Positions 17,440-25,156 of a stretch of 64,000 nucleotides of DNA are shown piece by piece. The notes under the pieces were generated by a model that was given only the letters and a program-made list of their open reading frames with translations, made no database searches and had not been told where the DNA came from. Within the stretch, counting starts at the first letter, position 1, and each line of letters begins with the position of its first letter. A program made the translations under genes and the position numbers. Source of the stretch: Klenkia soli (lineage in GTDB: Bacteria; Actinomycetota; Actinomycetes; Mycobacteriales; Geodermatophilaceae); NCBI RefSeq assembly GCF_900103975.1, contig NZ_FNIR01000010.1, forward strand, positions 62,001 to 126,000. The letters run 5' to 3'.

Positions 17440-17689
17440 TCCCGCAGTCAGCTCGCTCGCCGAGCTTTGCCGAGTACTCCGCACCCAGGACCTGGCCGGG
17501 GTGAGTGACCTGGTCATGGAGGAGAACGAAGCTGAGACCTGGATCGAGACCACGGACGACGGGATCGAAGTCCGCTGCGACACCGTCGGCACCGGTCTGG
17601 TCTTCCCGTTCAGCCTCTCCGAGTTCTGGGAGGTCGTCCAGGAGACGGAGGACGACCAGGTCCGCCGATGGGAACGCGACGAGACCTGA
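17426..17689 (+). CDS. Small acidic hypothetical protein
   Basis: An 87-residue acidic protein of unknown function. The C-terminal block VFPFSLSEFWEVVQETED resembles a block in the XRE regulator encoded 0.7 kb downstream (LFPLDIEEFWDVVEDVAA), so the two proteins share a small module. The GTG start lies inside the previous gene (14-base overlap); a start further in would remove the conserved-looking N-terminal helix (SSLAELCRVLRTQDLAGV). It may be a partner or an antidote within the local operon, but nothing in the sequence shows its role. Confidence 0.5.
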   Translation: MPATDPAVSSLAELCRVLRTQDLAGVSDLVMEENEAETWIETTDDGIEVRCDTVGTGLVFPFSLSEFWEVVQETEDDQVRRWERDET

Positions 17690-17762
17690 GCCGAACTGTC
17701 GGACCTGGGTGCGACGGTACTGATCCGGTCGTCGTGGGGTGTCCGGTCACGGGGGTGCGTGG

Positions 17763-18383
17763 ATGGACGAGTTCGGTGTGGTGCGGGGGCAGGTGTGCCC
17801 GCAGTGCGGGATCGAGGACGCCGTCCCGGTGGCGGTCGGGATGCCGGACGCCGAGCTGGCCCGGGCCGCTGACCGCGGGCTGGCGGTCATCGCCGGGTGC
17901 GTCGTCGTCGACGATCGGGGTGGACTGCACTGCCGGGCCTGCTCGCACGAGTGGGGCTCGGTCGACGACCCGACCGCCGACGAGCTGATCCTCGCCGCCC
18001 TGCTCGCCGTCGGACATGACGACGTCGTCCAGGCGATCGGCCCCGGCTGGCGGCAGGTCGGTGACGACGTGGTCGGCTTGACCTGGTTCGTGAGCGGCGA
18101 GCCCGCGCAGGTGGCGGTCGGCGTGGGCGCCGGTGCACTGGTCATCGGCCCGGCCCGCGAGGACCTCGCCGTCGTCGAGGACGAGGGCCGGACCTTCAGC
18201 CGGGACGACCTGCTGTGCTCCCCGGAGTGGCTGGCCGCCGCGGCCGACGAGTTCGCGAGGGCCCGCAGACGCAGCTTTCGCTGGTGCCCCACCTGCCGCC
18301 GCCCGCACCCGCCCGAGGAGTTCGCGGGGTACCGCGGGGTCTGCGTCGACTGCGTGCGACGGCACCACGGGCTCGGGCGATGA
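17763..18383 (+). CDS. Hypothetical zinc-ribbon protein
   Basis: A 206-residue protein with two zinc-ribbon ends. The first ~60 residues hold CPQCG and LHCRACSHEWG. The last ~40 hold WCPTCRRPHPPEEFAGYRG followed by VCVDC. The middle is a compact domain with GWRQVGDDVVGLTWFVSG and GAGALVIGPA strands. I do not recognise the family; the C-terminal ribbon resembles those of HNH-linked or transcription-associated proteins. ATG 17763 sits after GGGGGTGCGTGG; a GTG at 17739 would add eight residues. The stop overlaps the XRE gene's start by ATGA, indicating coupled translation and probable functional linkage. Confidence 0.55.
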   Translation: MDEFGVVRGQVCPQCGIEDAVPVAVGMPDAELARAADRGLAVIAGCVVVDDRGGLHCRACSHEWGSVDDPTADELILAALLAVGHDDVVQAIGPGWRQVGDDVVGLTWFVSGEPAQVAVGVGAGALVIGPAREDLAVVEDEGRTFSRDDLLCSPEWLAAAADEFARARRRSFRWCPTCRRPHPPEEFAGYRGVCVDCVRRHHGLGR

Positions 18384-18922
18384 GCGAGCCGCGGCGGCGC
18401 TGGGTGGCCCGGATGCCCACCCACGCCGAGCTGGAGTCCGACGACTTCCACCCGGCCGAAGAGCTCCCGCAAGGACCTATCCCGACCGGGCCCGAGTTCC
18501 GCGTGATGCGCCTGATCCGGGGCTTCTCGCTGCGCGACATGGCGGACCGGGTCCGACGACCAGTTCACTGGGTGGCCGCCATCGAGGGGCGCCGCGTACC
18601 GCTGGCTGACCTGGACGAGCTGGTGCTGCACACGGTGCTGAGGAAGTGCGGCGTGCGGTGGTTCCCGGACCTGCTCGAGGTCGCGAGCGCGGCGTGGCAC
18701 GACAGCGACCTGCACGACTGGGCCCAGCTGCTCGACCACACCGGGAGCGAGGACCTGGCCGACCTCGACGACATGGCCGGGCCCCGCGTGCAGGTCACGC
18801 GTGCGGACGACGCCGTGCTCGTCGTCGGCTCCGCCGCCCGGGTGCAGATGCTGTTCCCGCTCGACATCGAGGAGTTCTGGGACGTCGTCGAGGACGTCGC
18901 GGCTGCCGGGCCGCGGACATGA
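18380..18922 (+). CDS. XRE-family helix-turn-helix protein
   Basis: A 180-residue DNA-binding protein. Residues 36-70 form an XRE-like helix-turn-helix: FRVMRLIRGFSLRDMADRVR then VHWVAAIEGRRVPL. The C-terminal ~100 residues (DLLEVASAAWHDSDLHDWAQ, then the LFPLDIEEFWDVVED block shared with the 87-residue protein upstream) may be a ligand or protein-binding domain. The start overlaps the zinc-ribbon gene's stop by ATGA. It lies directly before the NERD-helicase gene and is the obvious candidate for its regulator. Between them are 88 bases with no obvious terminator. Confidence 0.65.
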   Translation: MSEPRRRWVARMPTHAELESDDFHPAEELPQGPIPTGPEFRVMRLIRGFSLRDMADRVRRPVHWVAAIEGRRVPLADLDELVLHTVLRKCGVRWFPDLLEVASAAWHDSDLHDWAQLLDHTGSEDLADLDDMAGPRVQVTRADDAVLVVGSAARVQMLFPLDIEEFWDVVEDVAAAGPRT

Positions 18923-19010
18923 CCCGCACGGGTCACACCTGCGTCCCTCGTGACCGGAGCCCTGCCAAGCTGCCCCGGACGGTGTCGATGACGACTACGG
19001 GGGAGCAGGC

Positions 19011-20645
19011 ATGACGGCGCGGATGTACCCGCAGGACCCGGACTTCGCGTCGGCCGCCGAGCGGCTGTTCGTGATGGCTCTGCAGGAACAGCTCCCGAAC
19101 GACGCCGTACTCATCTGCAACCAGCGCTTCACCGATCGCGGCGCCGACCGCGAGGCCGACGTCATCGTGGCCTGGCCCGGCCACGGGGTCGCCGTCCTCG
19201 AGGTCAAGGGCGGCAGCGTCTCCCTACAGGACGGTCAGTGGTGGCAGACCGGCGGCCGCAGCAAGGCCATCCACCCGGTCGAGCAAGCACTGAAGTGCAA
19301 GTACGCACTGCGTGACTACCTGCACGCCGCACCGAGGTGGTCGCGGGGAAACCCGCGCCTGGCCCACCTGGTCGCGCTGCCGACGACCACCCTGCCGGCG
19401 GACTTCGTGGCGCCCGACGCGCCGCGATGGGCCGTCATCGACAAGTCCGAGCTGGGCGCGGCGGCCGGCCGCATCGCGTCGGCACTGCGACTCGTGGAGA
19501 ACCAGCCGGATCCGCCGACCGTCGACGACGTCGAGCTGTTGGTGGACTGCCTCGTCGGGACGTTGATCCCGCAAGCCGACCTGGTCGCCGAGCTCGGCGA
19601 GCGGGAGGCCGCGGTCGAGCTGCTCACCCGGGAGCAGGCCAGGCTGCTGGACTTCCTGGAGTCGCACGACCGCGTCGAGATCCGCGGCGGAGCGGGCTCG
19701 GGCAAGACCTGGCTGGCCGTCGAGAAGGCCCGTCGGCTGGCTGCAGCGGGTCAGCGGGTGGCACTGCTCTGCTACTCCCGCGGTCTCGCGGAGTTCCTGC
19801 GCCGGCGGGTGGCCACGCTGCCGCGCAAGCAGCGACCGGCCTACGTGGGGGAGTTCCACGAGCTCGGCATCGCCTGGGGCGTCGAGCGCGGCCGGGACGA
19901 CGACAGCCTGTACTGGGAGCAGCGGCTCCCGGAGGAGATGGTCGAACGGGCGGCCGGGTTGGCGCCAGCCGAGCTCTTCGACGCGGTGGTCATCGACGAG
20001 GCGCAGGACTTCGACCAGTCCTGGTGGCCGGCAGTGCTGGCCTCGTTGAGGCAGCCCGACGCGGGTTGCCTCTACGTGTTCTCCGACGAGGGCCAGCGGG
20101 TCTTCATGCGCCAGGGACGTTCGCCGGTTCCGCTGCAGGCCTACGACCTCAAGGAGAACCTGCGCAACACCAAGCAGATCGGCGGCACCTTCTCCAGCCT
20201 GACCACCGCGCAGATGCGCCTGCTGGGCGGCGACGGCGTTCCGGTTCGCTTCGTCGCGTGCACCACCGACGATGCCCTCGGTGCCGCGGACGACGTCGCC
20301 GACGGGCTGCTGGACGCTGGCTGGCCGCCGGAGTCTGTCGCCCTGCTCACCACGTATCGGCGGCACCCGGTGCAGGTCGAGCGCCAAGCCGCTGGTCAGG
20401 ACGCCTATTGGGCCTCGTACTGGGACGACGAGGACCTGTTCTACGGACACGTCCTCGGGTTCAAAGGGCTGGAGCGACCAGCTGTGGTCCTCGCCGTCAA
20501 CGGGTTCCGGGACGAGGAGCGGGCGAGGGAGATGCTCTACGTCGGGTTGTCCCGCGCCCGCGACCTGCTCGTCGTGTGCGGCGACCTCGAGCTCATCCAG
20601 CGTGTCGGCGGCGACGCCGTTGCCCGTCGGCTGAGGGGCGGGTGA
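19011..20645 (+). CDS. NERD-domain UvrD-like nuclease/helicase
   Basis: A 544-residue fusion. Residues about 12-120 are a NERD domain, a nuclease-related fold, with ADREADVIVAWPGHGVAVLE leading to EVKGG and Q..WW. From about 210 it is a superfamily 1 helicase/ATPase: Walker A GGAGSGKTWLA near 224, Walker B VIDEAQDFDQSWW near 329, GFKGLERPAVVLAV near 482 and YVGLSRARDLLVV near 511. Such NERD-helicase proteins process DNA and are abundant in defence islands. The small DUF7662 gene begins 4 bases after the stop and is probably co-translated. A housekeeping repair role is possible, but the neighbours favour an accessory function. Confidence 0.8.
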   Translation: MTARMYPQDPDFASAAERLFVMALQEQLPNDAVLICNQRFTDRGADREADVIVAWPGHGVAVLEVKGGSVSLQDGQWWQTGGRSKAIHPVEQALKCKYALRDYLHAAPRWSRGNPRLAHLVALPTTTLPADFVAPDAPRWAVIDKSELGAAAGRIASALRLVENQPDPPTVDDVELLVDCLVGTLIPQADLVAELGEREAAVELLTREQARLLDFLESHDRVEIRGGAGSGKTWLAVEKARRLAAAGQRVALLCYSRGLAEFLRRRVATLPRKQRPAYVGEFHELGIAWGVERGRDDDSLYWEQRLPEEMVERAAGLAPAELFDAVVIDEAQDFDQSWWPAVLASLRQPDAGCLYVFSDEGQRVFMRQGRSPVPLQAYDLKENLRNTKQIGGTFSSLTTAQMRLLGGDGVPVRFVACTTDDALGAADDVADGLLDAGWPPESVALLTTYRRHPVQVERQAAGQDAYWASYWDDEDLFYGHVLGFKGLERPAVVLAVNGFRDEERAREMLYVGLSRARDLLVVCGDLELIQRVGGDAVARRLRGG

Positions 20646-20649
20646 GCAG

Positions 20650-20943
20650 GTGGCGAAGTACGAGCCGCTGCGACGCTGGCTGGAGGACCTTGCGGGTTGC
20701 CCGGAGGTGACGATGAGCCTCGCCGACATCGAGAAGGTGATCGGTGACGCGCTGCCGGCCTCGGCGTACCGACATGCCGCATGGTGGGCCAACGAGACCG
20801 GACGGCACGTCCAGGCCACGGCATGGCTTGACGCCGGCTTCAGGGTCGATGAGGTCGATCGTGCAACCCGGACGGTCACTTTCCGTGTGAGCGTCGACCA
20901 GTCGGCGCCTCAGACCTCGAGAAGGACCGGGAGGCATCGATGA
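20650..20943 (+). CDS. DUF7662 domain protein
   Basis: A 97-residue protein matching the small DUF7662 family: KYEPLRRWLEDLAGCPEVTM, then LADIEKVIGDALPASAYRHA and AWWANE near residue 45. The motif set (Y.PL..+L, I..++G..LP.SA..+..WW.N) is conserved in restriction- and transcription-associated small proteins whose function is unknown. It starts with GTG 4 bases after the helicase stop and overlaps the nuclease gene that follows by ATGA. This indicates a tightly coupled trio of helicase, small protein and nuclease. Confidence 0.65.
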   Translation: MAKYEPLRRWLEDLAGCPEVTMSLADIEKVIGDALPASAYRHAAWWANETGRHVQATAWLDAGFRVDEVDRATRTVTFRVSVDQSAPQTSRRTGRHR

Positions 20944-21836
20944 GGGCCCCGACCGCCGAGACCTTGATGGCGGCGGACGTCCTGGTCCGGTCGGACAAGC
21001 CCTGGCAGAGCGAACTCAGACTCCGGCAGTCCAGGTGGCGACAACGCCTCGGACTGCCTGCTGGCGAGCACCGTGGGAAGGCATTGGGATCGTCGCTGCC
21101 CGCCCACGACAGGGTCAGCAACTTCCTGACCCCGGCCGTGGCGATGGCGGTGGAAGAGGCGCGGGGTCAGCGTGGTGCGCTGATCAGCGCACCACGGATC
21201 TACACCAACATGCTTTCCTCGCAGCCGCTGACGTTCAACCTGTTCGCAGAACTCGCCGCGGACCTCGATACCGCTACGTCGGTGGCCCGCCGACTGTGGC
21301 CTGACCTCGTGGAGACGGTGACCGAGGTCCGGTTCGAGTGGTCGCCCGGGCGTGGTGACCTCCGCTTCCTCGGGAACAGGTCGGCCTTCGACGTCGCCTT
21401 CGCTGCCGTGGACTCGAAGGGTCGGCCCACGTGCGTCGGGATCGAGGTCAAGTACCACGAAGACCTCACCCAGGACCCTGGCTCAACCCGGTCAGCTCGC
21501 TACGACGTCGTCGCACGCGAGTCGGGCGTGTTCAAGGATCCCGACGAGCCAGAGCTGCGCGCGCTGCCGCTGCGTCAGCTCTGGCTCGACCACCTGCTCG
21601 CGCTTTCCCTCATCGGTGATGGCGACGGGCGCTGTGCGGCGACCCGGTTCGTGCTGCTCGCACCGGTCGGCGACCTGGCCGTCGCCGCCGCGGACGTGCG
21701 GTACCGCAAGGCGTTGTCGGACGCACTCACGTACGAGCGACGGGCCATCGAGGAGGTCGTCGCCGTCATCGCCGGGGTTGTGTCCGCCCCATGGATCCAT
21801 GACTTCCGGGAGCGTTACCTGCTACCCGCGACGTGA
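20940..21836 (+). CDS. PGN_0703-like putative restriction endonuclease
   Basis: A 298-residue predicted nuclease. The segment NMLSSQPLTFNLFAELAADL near 92-112 is the most telling signature of PGN_0703-type putative restriction endonucleases. The core continues as TEVRFEWSPGRGDLRFLG, then AFDVAFAAVD and CVGIEVKYHED near 165, which supply D and ExK as in PD-(D/E)XK enzymes. The start overlaps the DUF7662 gene by ATGA, so it completes a helicase-DUF7662-nuclease operon. The gene overlaps the Vsr-like gene on the opposite strand by 15 bases at its 3' end. No methyltransferase is nearby, so a classical restriction-modification system is not supported. Confidence 0.65.
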   Translation: MRAPTAETLMAADVLVRSDKPWQSELRLRQSRWRQRLGLPAGEHRGKALGSSLPAHDRVSNFLTPAVAMAVEEARGQRGALISAPRIYTNMLSSQPLTFNLFAELAADLDTATSVARRLWPDLVETVTEVRFEWSPGRGDLRFLGNRSAFDVAFAAVDSKGRPTCVGIEVKYHEDLTQDPGSTRSARYDVVARESGVFKDPDEPELRALPLRQLWLDHLLALSLIGDGDGRCAATRFVLLAPVGDLAVAAADVRYRKALSDALTYERRAIEEVVAVIAGVVSAPWIHDFRERYLLPAT

Positions 21837-22295
21837 GCTATCACCGATGCCCAGCGTCCGGCCACTGGCCGACGACCAGACCTCGGCGATCGCAGCTGCG
21901 ACGGCGTCCGGGTCCTCGTGCTCCCAGAAGCGACGGACCGTCCAGCCCAGGCCCTCCAGCTGCGCCGTCGCCGAGAGGTCCCGCAACTGGTTGGTCTCGA
22001 GCTTCACCACCCACCACGCGGAGTTCGCCCGCGGCATCTGCAGGTGTTCCGGGCAGGAGTGCCAGAAGCAGCCGTCGATGAACACGGCCAGCCGCACCCG
22101 GGTGGAGGCGATGTCGATGGTCCGGCGCCGTTGCCCGGGGATCGGGTGGGCCACCCGGTAGCGCAGGCCCGCGGCGTGCAGCCGCCGGCGTACCGCGAGC
22201 TCGGGCCCGTTGTCGCGCCGCTTGGTACGGCTCATCCGGGCGGAGATCCCGGGGTCCGACGAGCCCGGGTGCGGAGGCGGGTTCCACGTCGGCAC
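21822..22295 (-). CDS. vsr: Very short patch repair endonuclease-like protein (Vsr family)
   Basis: A 157-residue Vsr-type endonuclease, which nicks DNA at T:G mismatches. Family marks are RTKRRDNGPELAVRRRLHAA near the start, GLRYRVAHPIPGQRRRTIDI, VRLAVFIDGCFWHSCPEH with the catalytic D and zinc-site residues, and the TNQLRDLSATAQLEGLGW helix. Most Vsr genes adjoin a cytosine-5 methyltransferase gene; none is seen here. The start is GTG 22295, which gives the usual family length; upstream readings run into the promoter of the divergent gene. The gene lies tail-to-tail with the PGN_0703-like nuclease. Confidence 0.8.
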   Translation of the reverse strand: MPTWNPPPHPGSSDPGISARMSRTKRRDNGPELAVRRRLHAAGLRYRVAHPIPGQRRRTIDIASTRVRLAVFIDGCFWHSCPEHLQMPRANSAWWVVKLETNQLRDLSATAQLEGLGWTVRRFWEHEDPDAVAAAIAEVWSSASGRTLGIGDSSRRG

Positions 22296-22383
22296 GTGGC
22301 GAGGGTGCGCGGGGGAGCACCGCGAGGCGAGGGCCCACGGCTCAGCTGTGGACAGAGCGCCCGGGTCCGGCAAAGTGCATAGC

Positions 22384-23616
22384 ATGACGACGCCGTTCTC
22401 GGGCCCGCTGCACGAGACCACTGCGCTGCCCGACGTGGTCGGGCGCTACGCCGACCGGTTCCACCGTGGGGTCGAGGGTGACCACTGGATCGCCTCGCCG
22501 TTGGGCGCCTGGCTGCTGCTGGCCCTCGCCGCACCGGCGGCGCGGCCGGGGTCTGCAAAGGCAGAGCGCATCGCCGAGGCCCTCGGCGTGCCGATCCCCG
22601 ACGCCGTCCGGCTGGTCGCTGACCTGCTCGGGTCGCCGCACGCCGCCGTGCACGCCGAGACCGCGGCCTGGGCCGACCTCGACGTCACCACCGCGGCGAT
22701 CGTGGAGTGGGCCGGCGCCCTCCCCGCGGGGACGACGTTCGACACCCGCATCCCCACCCCCGACGAGGCCGACGCGTGGGCGAGCCGGGCCACCCAGGGG
22801 CAGATCGAGAAGTTCCCCGTGGACGTCGACGGTGCGCTGCTCGTGCTGGCCAGCGCCCTGGCCCTCGACGTCTCCTGGACCACCCCGCTCGACGTCGTCC
22901 CGTCCGGGATGCTCGGTGCGGACGCCCCCCTGGCCGGCCGCGTGCGCCGCGTGCTGAGCGCCGCGCGGGACGGCGGGCTGTCGGTCGTCCGCACCGCCGC
23001 AGCCGGGGACGTCGCGCTCGTCGTGCACCGTGCCGTCACCGACATGCTCGTCGCCACGGTCGCCGCCGCACCCGAGGTGCCCGCCGCCGACGTCCTCGCC
23101 GTCGCGCACGAGCTCGCCACGGGTGCGGCCCGGCAGCACCCGGCGGCCGTGGTCGACCCCTTCGACCTGGCGCTGGGCGAGGGACCGGTGATCACCGTCG
23201 CCGAGCGGGAGGTTCCCCTGCCGCGGGACCGGATGGCCGTGGTGCACGCCTACCTGCCGGCCTGGCGGGCCGACAGCACCCACGACCTGATGCGCCAGCC
23301 CGGAATCCCTTCCGGGGCGACCGCCGTGATGGGCCTGCTCGCGCCGACCGATGGTCCGCTGGAGGTCGAGGCCAAGCAGGTGGCGACGGCGGAGTTCAGC
23401 CGGTTCGGCTTCCGGGCGGCCGCGGTGAGCGCGATGGCGATGCGGGCCAGCGGCGCGCCGGTGAGAAGGCCCGGGTTGCTGCGCGAGGTCACCCTGCGGT
23501 TCGGGCACCCGCACGCCGTCGTCGCCGTCGCCCTCGACGACGACGGCGGGCCCTGGCACGGCGTCCCGGTGTTCAGCGCTTGGGTCGGGCAGGCCACCGA
23601 GGTGCCCGAGGACTGA
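22384..23616 (+). CDS. Putative divergent serpin-like protein
   Basis: A 410-residue protein, close to the usual serpin size. Three landmarks of the serpin fold are in order. HWIASPLGAWLLLALAAPAA near 35 resembles the SPxSI...ALAML helix B region, followed by AERIAEALGVP. ATAEFSRFGFRAAAVSAMAM near 338 resembles the hinge of the reactive loop. HPHAVVAVALDDDGGPWHGV then PVFSAWV near the end resembles the PFxFxI...ILFxGRV strands. There is no signal peptide, so it would be cytoplasmic. Serpins inhibit serine or cysteine proteases, but this one is too divergent to name a reactive-site residue. The gene abuts the opposing HD gene with adjoining stop codons. Assignment is by pattern and should be treated as tentative. 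Confidence 0.4.
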   Translation: MTTPFSGPLHETTALPDVVGRYADRFHRGVEGDHWIASPLGAWLLLALAAPAARPGSAKAERIAEALGVPIPDAVRLVADLLGSPHAAVHAETAAWADLDVTTAAIVEWAGALPAGTTFDTRIPTPDEADAWASRATQGQIEKFPVDVDGALLVLASALALDVSWTTPLDVVPSGMLGADAPLAGRVRRVLSAARDGGLSVVRTAAAGDVALVVHRAVTDMLVATVAAAPEVPAADVLAVAHELATGAARQHPAAVVDPFDLALGEGPVITVAEREVPLPRDRMAVVHAYLPAWRADSTHDLMRQPGIPSGATAVMGLLAPTDGPLEVEAKQVATAEFSRFGFRAAAVSAMAMRASGAPVRRPGLLREVTLRFGHPHAVVAVALDDDGGPWHGVPVFSAWVGQATEVPED

Positions 23617-24231
23617 TCAGGCCGACCGCAGGTCCGCCACCACCCGGGCCAGCGCCGCGGCCACCGGGGTGCCGGGCAGGCGCGCGTCGATCGCGGCCGA
23701 CACCGCGCCGTAGTACCAGAGCAGCTGCTCCCTCGTGGGCCCGAACGTCGTCCAGAAGTCCGGGCCGTACGTGGCGACGTCGGCCGCGATCCGCGAGCCG
23801 TTGTGGATCTTGTCGCAGGCGGTGACCAGCAGGGCCTCGACCGGCTCGGTGGCCAGCGACGCGACGTAGGCCTGCTTGCGCTCGGCCCACGGGGGCTTCG
23901 CGCCGGGGACGTTCGGGTTGTCGCTGCAGACCGCCACGATCGCTGCGACGTCCGCGCCGAACCGCTCGCCGATCTCCGTCAGCACCACCGGACCCTCTCC
24001 GTCCGGGGCGTCCTCGACCGCGTCGTGCAGCAGGCCGGCGATCGCCTGGCTCTCGCTGCCGCCGTGCTCCAGCACCAACGCGCTCACGCTCAGCAGGTGC
24101 GACAGGTAGGGCACCTGCGAGCCCTTGCGCAGCTGCGCGCGGTGGTGCGCGGCCGCGAAGGCCAGCGCCTCGTCGTAGCGCTCGGTCAGCGGTCCCGAGC
24201 CGGCCGTCCGTCGCTGCTCGATCGAAGTCAC
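23617..24231 (-). CDS. HD-domain hydrolase, RelA/SpoT-hydrolase (Mesh1)-like
   Basis: A 204-residue HD-superfamily hydrolase. The metal ligands are HLLSVSALVLEHGGSESQ, then AGLLHDAVED (the HD pair plus ED), and ACDKIHN near 137 supplies the last acid. This arrangement is shared with the (p)ppGpp hydrolase domain of SpoT and the small Mesh1-type hydrolases, but many other HD enzymes look the same. No synthetase or TGS/ACT domain is present. It begins with GTG, is divergent from a dehydrogenase gene 56 bases away, and its stop abuts the serpin-like gene's stop. A (p)ppGpp hydrolase role is possible, not shown. Confidence 0.65.
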   Translation of the reverse strand: MTSIEQRRTAGSGPLTERYDEALAFAAAHHRAQLRKGSQVPYLSHLLSVSALVLEHGGSESQAIAGLLHDAVEDAPDGEGPVVLTEIGERFGADVAAIVAVCSDNPNVPGAKPPWAERKQAYVASLATEPVEALLVTACDKIHNGSRIAADVATYGPDFWTTFGPTREQLLWYYGAVSAAIDARLPGTPVAAALARVVADLRSA

Positions 24232-24287
24232 AGCTCCGATCCAACCGCGCAGGTGTGGGACGGCGCATGCCCGGGGACGACCGGCGG

Positions 24288-25142
24288 ATGAGTGACACGA
24301 AGACGGTGCAGTCGGTGGCAGTGCTCGGGCTCGGCATGATGGGCGGCGCGATGGCGCAGCGCCTGGTCGACGCCGGGCTCGACGTCCGGGTGTGGAACCG
24401 CAGCCCGGAGAAGGCCGAGCCGTTCGGTGACCGCGCGGCCGCGTCCGCTGCCGAGGCCGTGGAGGGGGCCGACGCCGTCCTCACCATGCTGTTCGACGCC
24501 GACTCCGTGCGGTCGGTGGCCGACGACGTCCTGCCGGCGATGACGCCGGACGCGATCTGGATCCAGGCCTCCACCACCGGGCCGGTCGCCGCGCAGGAGT
24601 TCGCCGACCGCGCCCGCGAGGCCGGCGTCCGCTTCCTCGACGCCCCCGTTCTCGGCACCAAGGCGCCCGCCGAGCAGGGCAAGCTCACCGCGCTCCTCGC
24701 CGGTGCCGACGCCGACGTCGAGGCCATCCAGCCCGTGCTCGACGCGATCTCGGTCAAGCAGGTCCGGGTCGGCGCACCCCCGCAGGCCTCCGCGCTGAAG
24801 ATCGCCGCCAACGCCTGGATCGCCACCCTCACCGCCGGCATCGGGCAGTCGCTGACCATCGCCGAGCGGCTGGGCGTCGACCCCGCCGACCTGCTCTCCG
24901 CGGTCGAGGGCAGCGCCGTCGACACCCCCTACCTGCAGATGAAGGGCAAGGCCGTCATCGGCCGCGACTTCACGCCGTCGTTCGAGGTGACCGGCCTGCT
25001 CAAGGACGTCCGGCTTGCCGCGGAGACCCCCGGCGTCGACCCGACCCTGCTCGACGCGCTGGCGAGCCTCTACGCGAGCGCCGCCGACGCCGGGCACGGC
25101 GACGAGGACATCGCCGCGGTCTGGCACGCCTTCCAGCGCTGA
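24288..25142 (+). CDS. NAD(P)-dependent oxidoreductase, 3-hydroxyisobutyrate dehydrogenase family
   Basis: A 284-residue dehydrogenase. The Rossmann loop VAVLGLGMMGGAMAQRLVDA is near the start, the substrate-binding ASTTGP lies near 100, and the catalytic lysine region (ASALKIAANAW) near 168. These are the usual marks of the beta-hydroxyacid dehydrogenase family. The substrate cannot be told. I chose ATG 24288, preceded by GGGG ACGACCGGCGG; an ATG 33 bases upstream would add residues not seen in the family. The gene stands alone between an HD hydrolase and a toxin-antitoxin pair. Confidence 0.8.
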   Translation: MSDTKTVQSVAVLGLGMMGGAMAQRLVDAGLDVRVWNRSPEKAEPFGDRAAASAAEAVEGADAVLTMLFDADSVRSVADDVLPAMTPDAIWIQASTTGPVAAQEFADRAREAGVRFLDAPVLGTKAPAEQGKLTALLAGADADVEAIQPVLDAISVKQVRVGAPPQASALKIAANAWIATLTAGIGQSLTIAERLGVDPADLLSAVEGSAVDTPYLQMKGKAVIGRDFTPSFEVTGLLKDVRLAAETPGVDPTLLDALASLYASAADAGHGDEDIAAVWHAFQR

Positions 25143-25156
25143 ACCTCGACCGGCCA

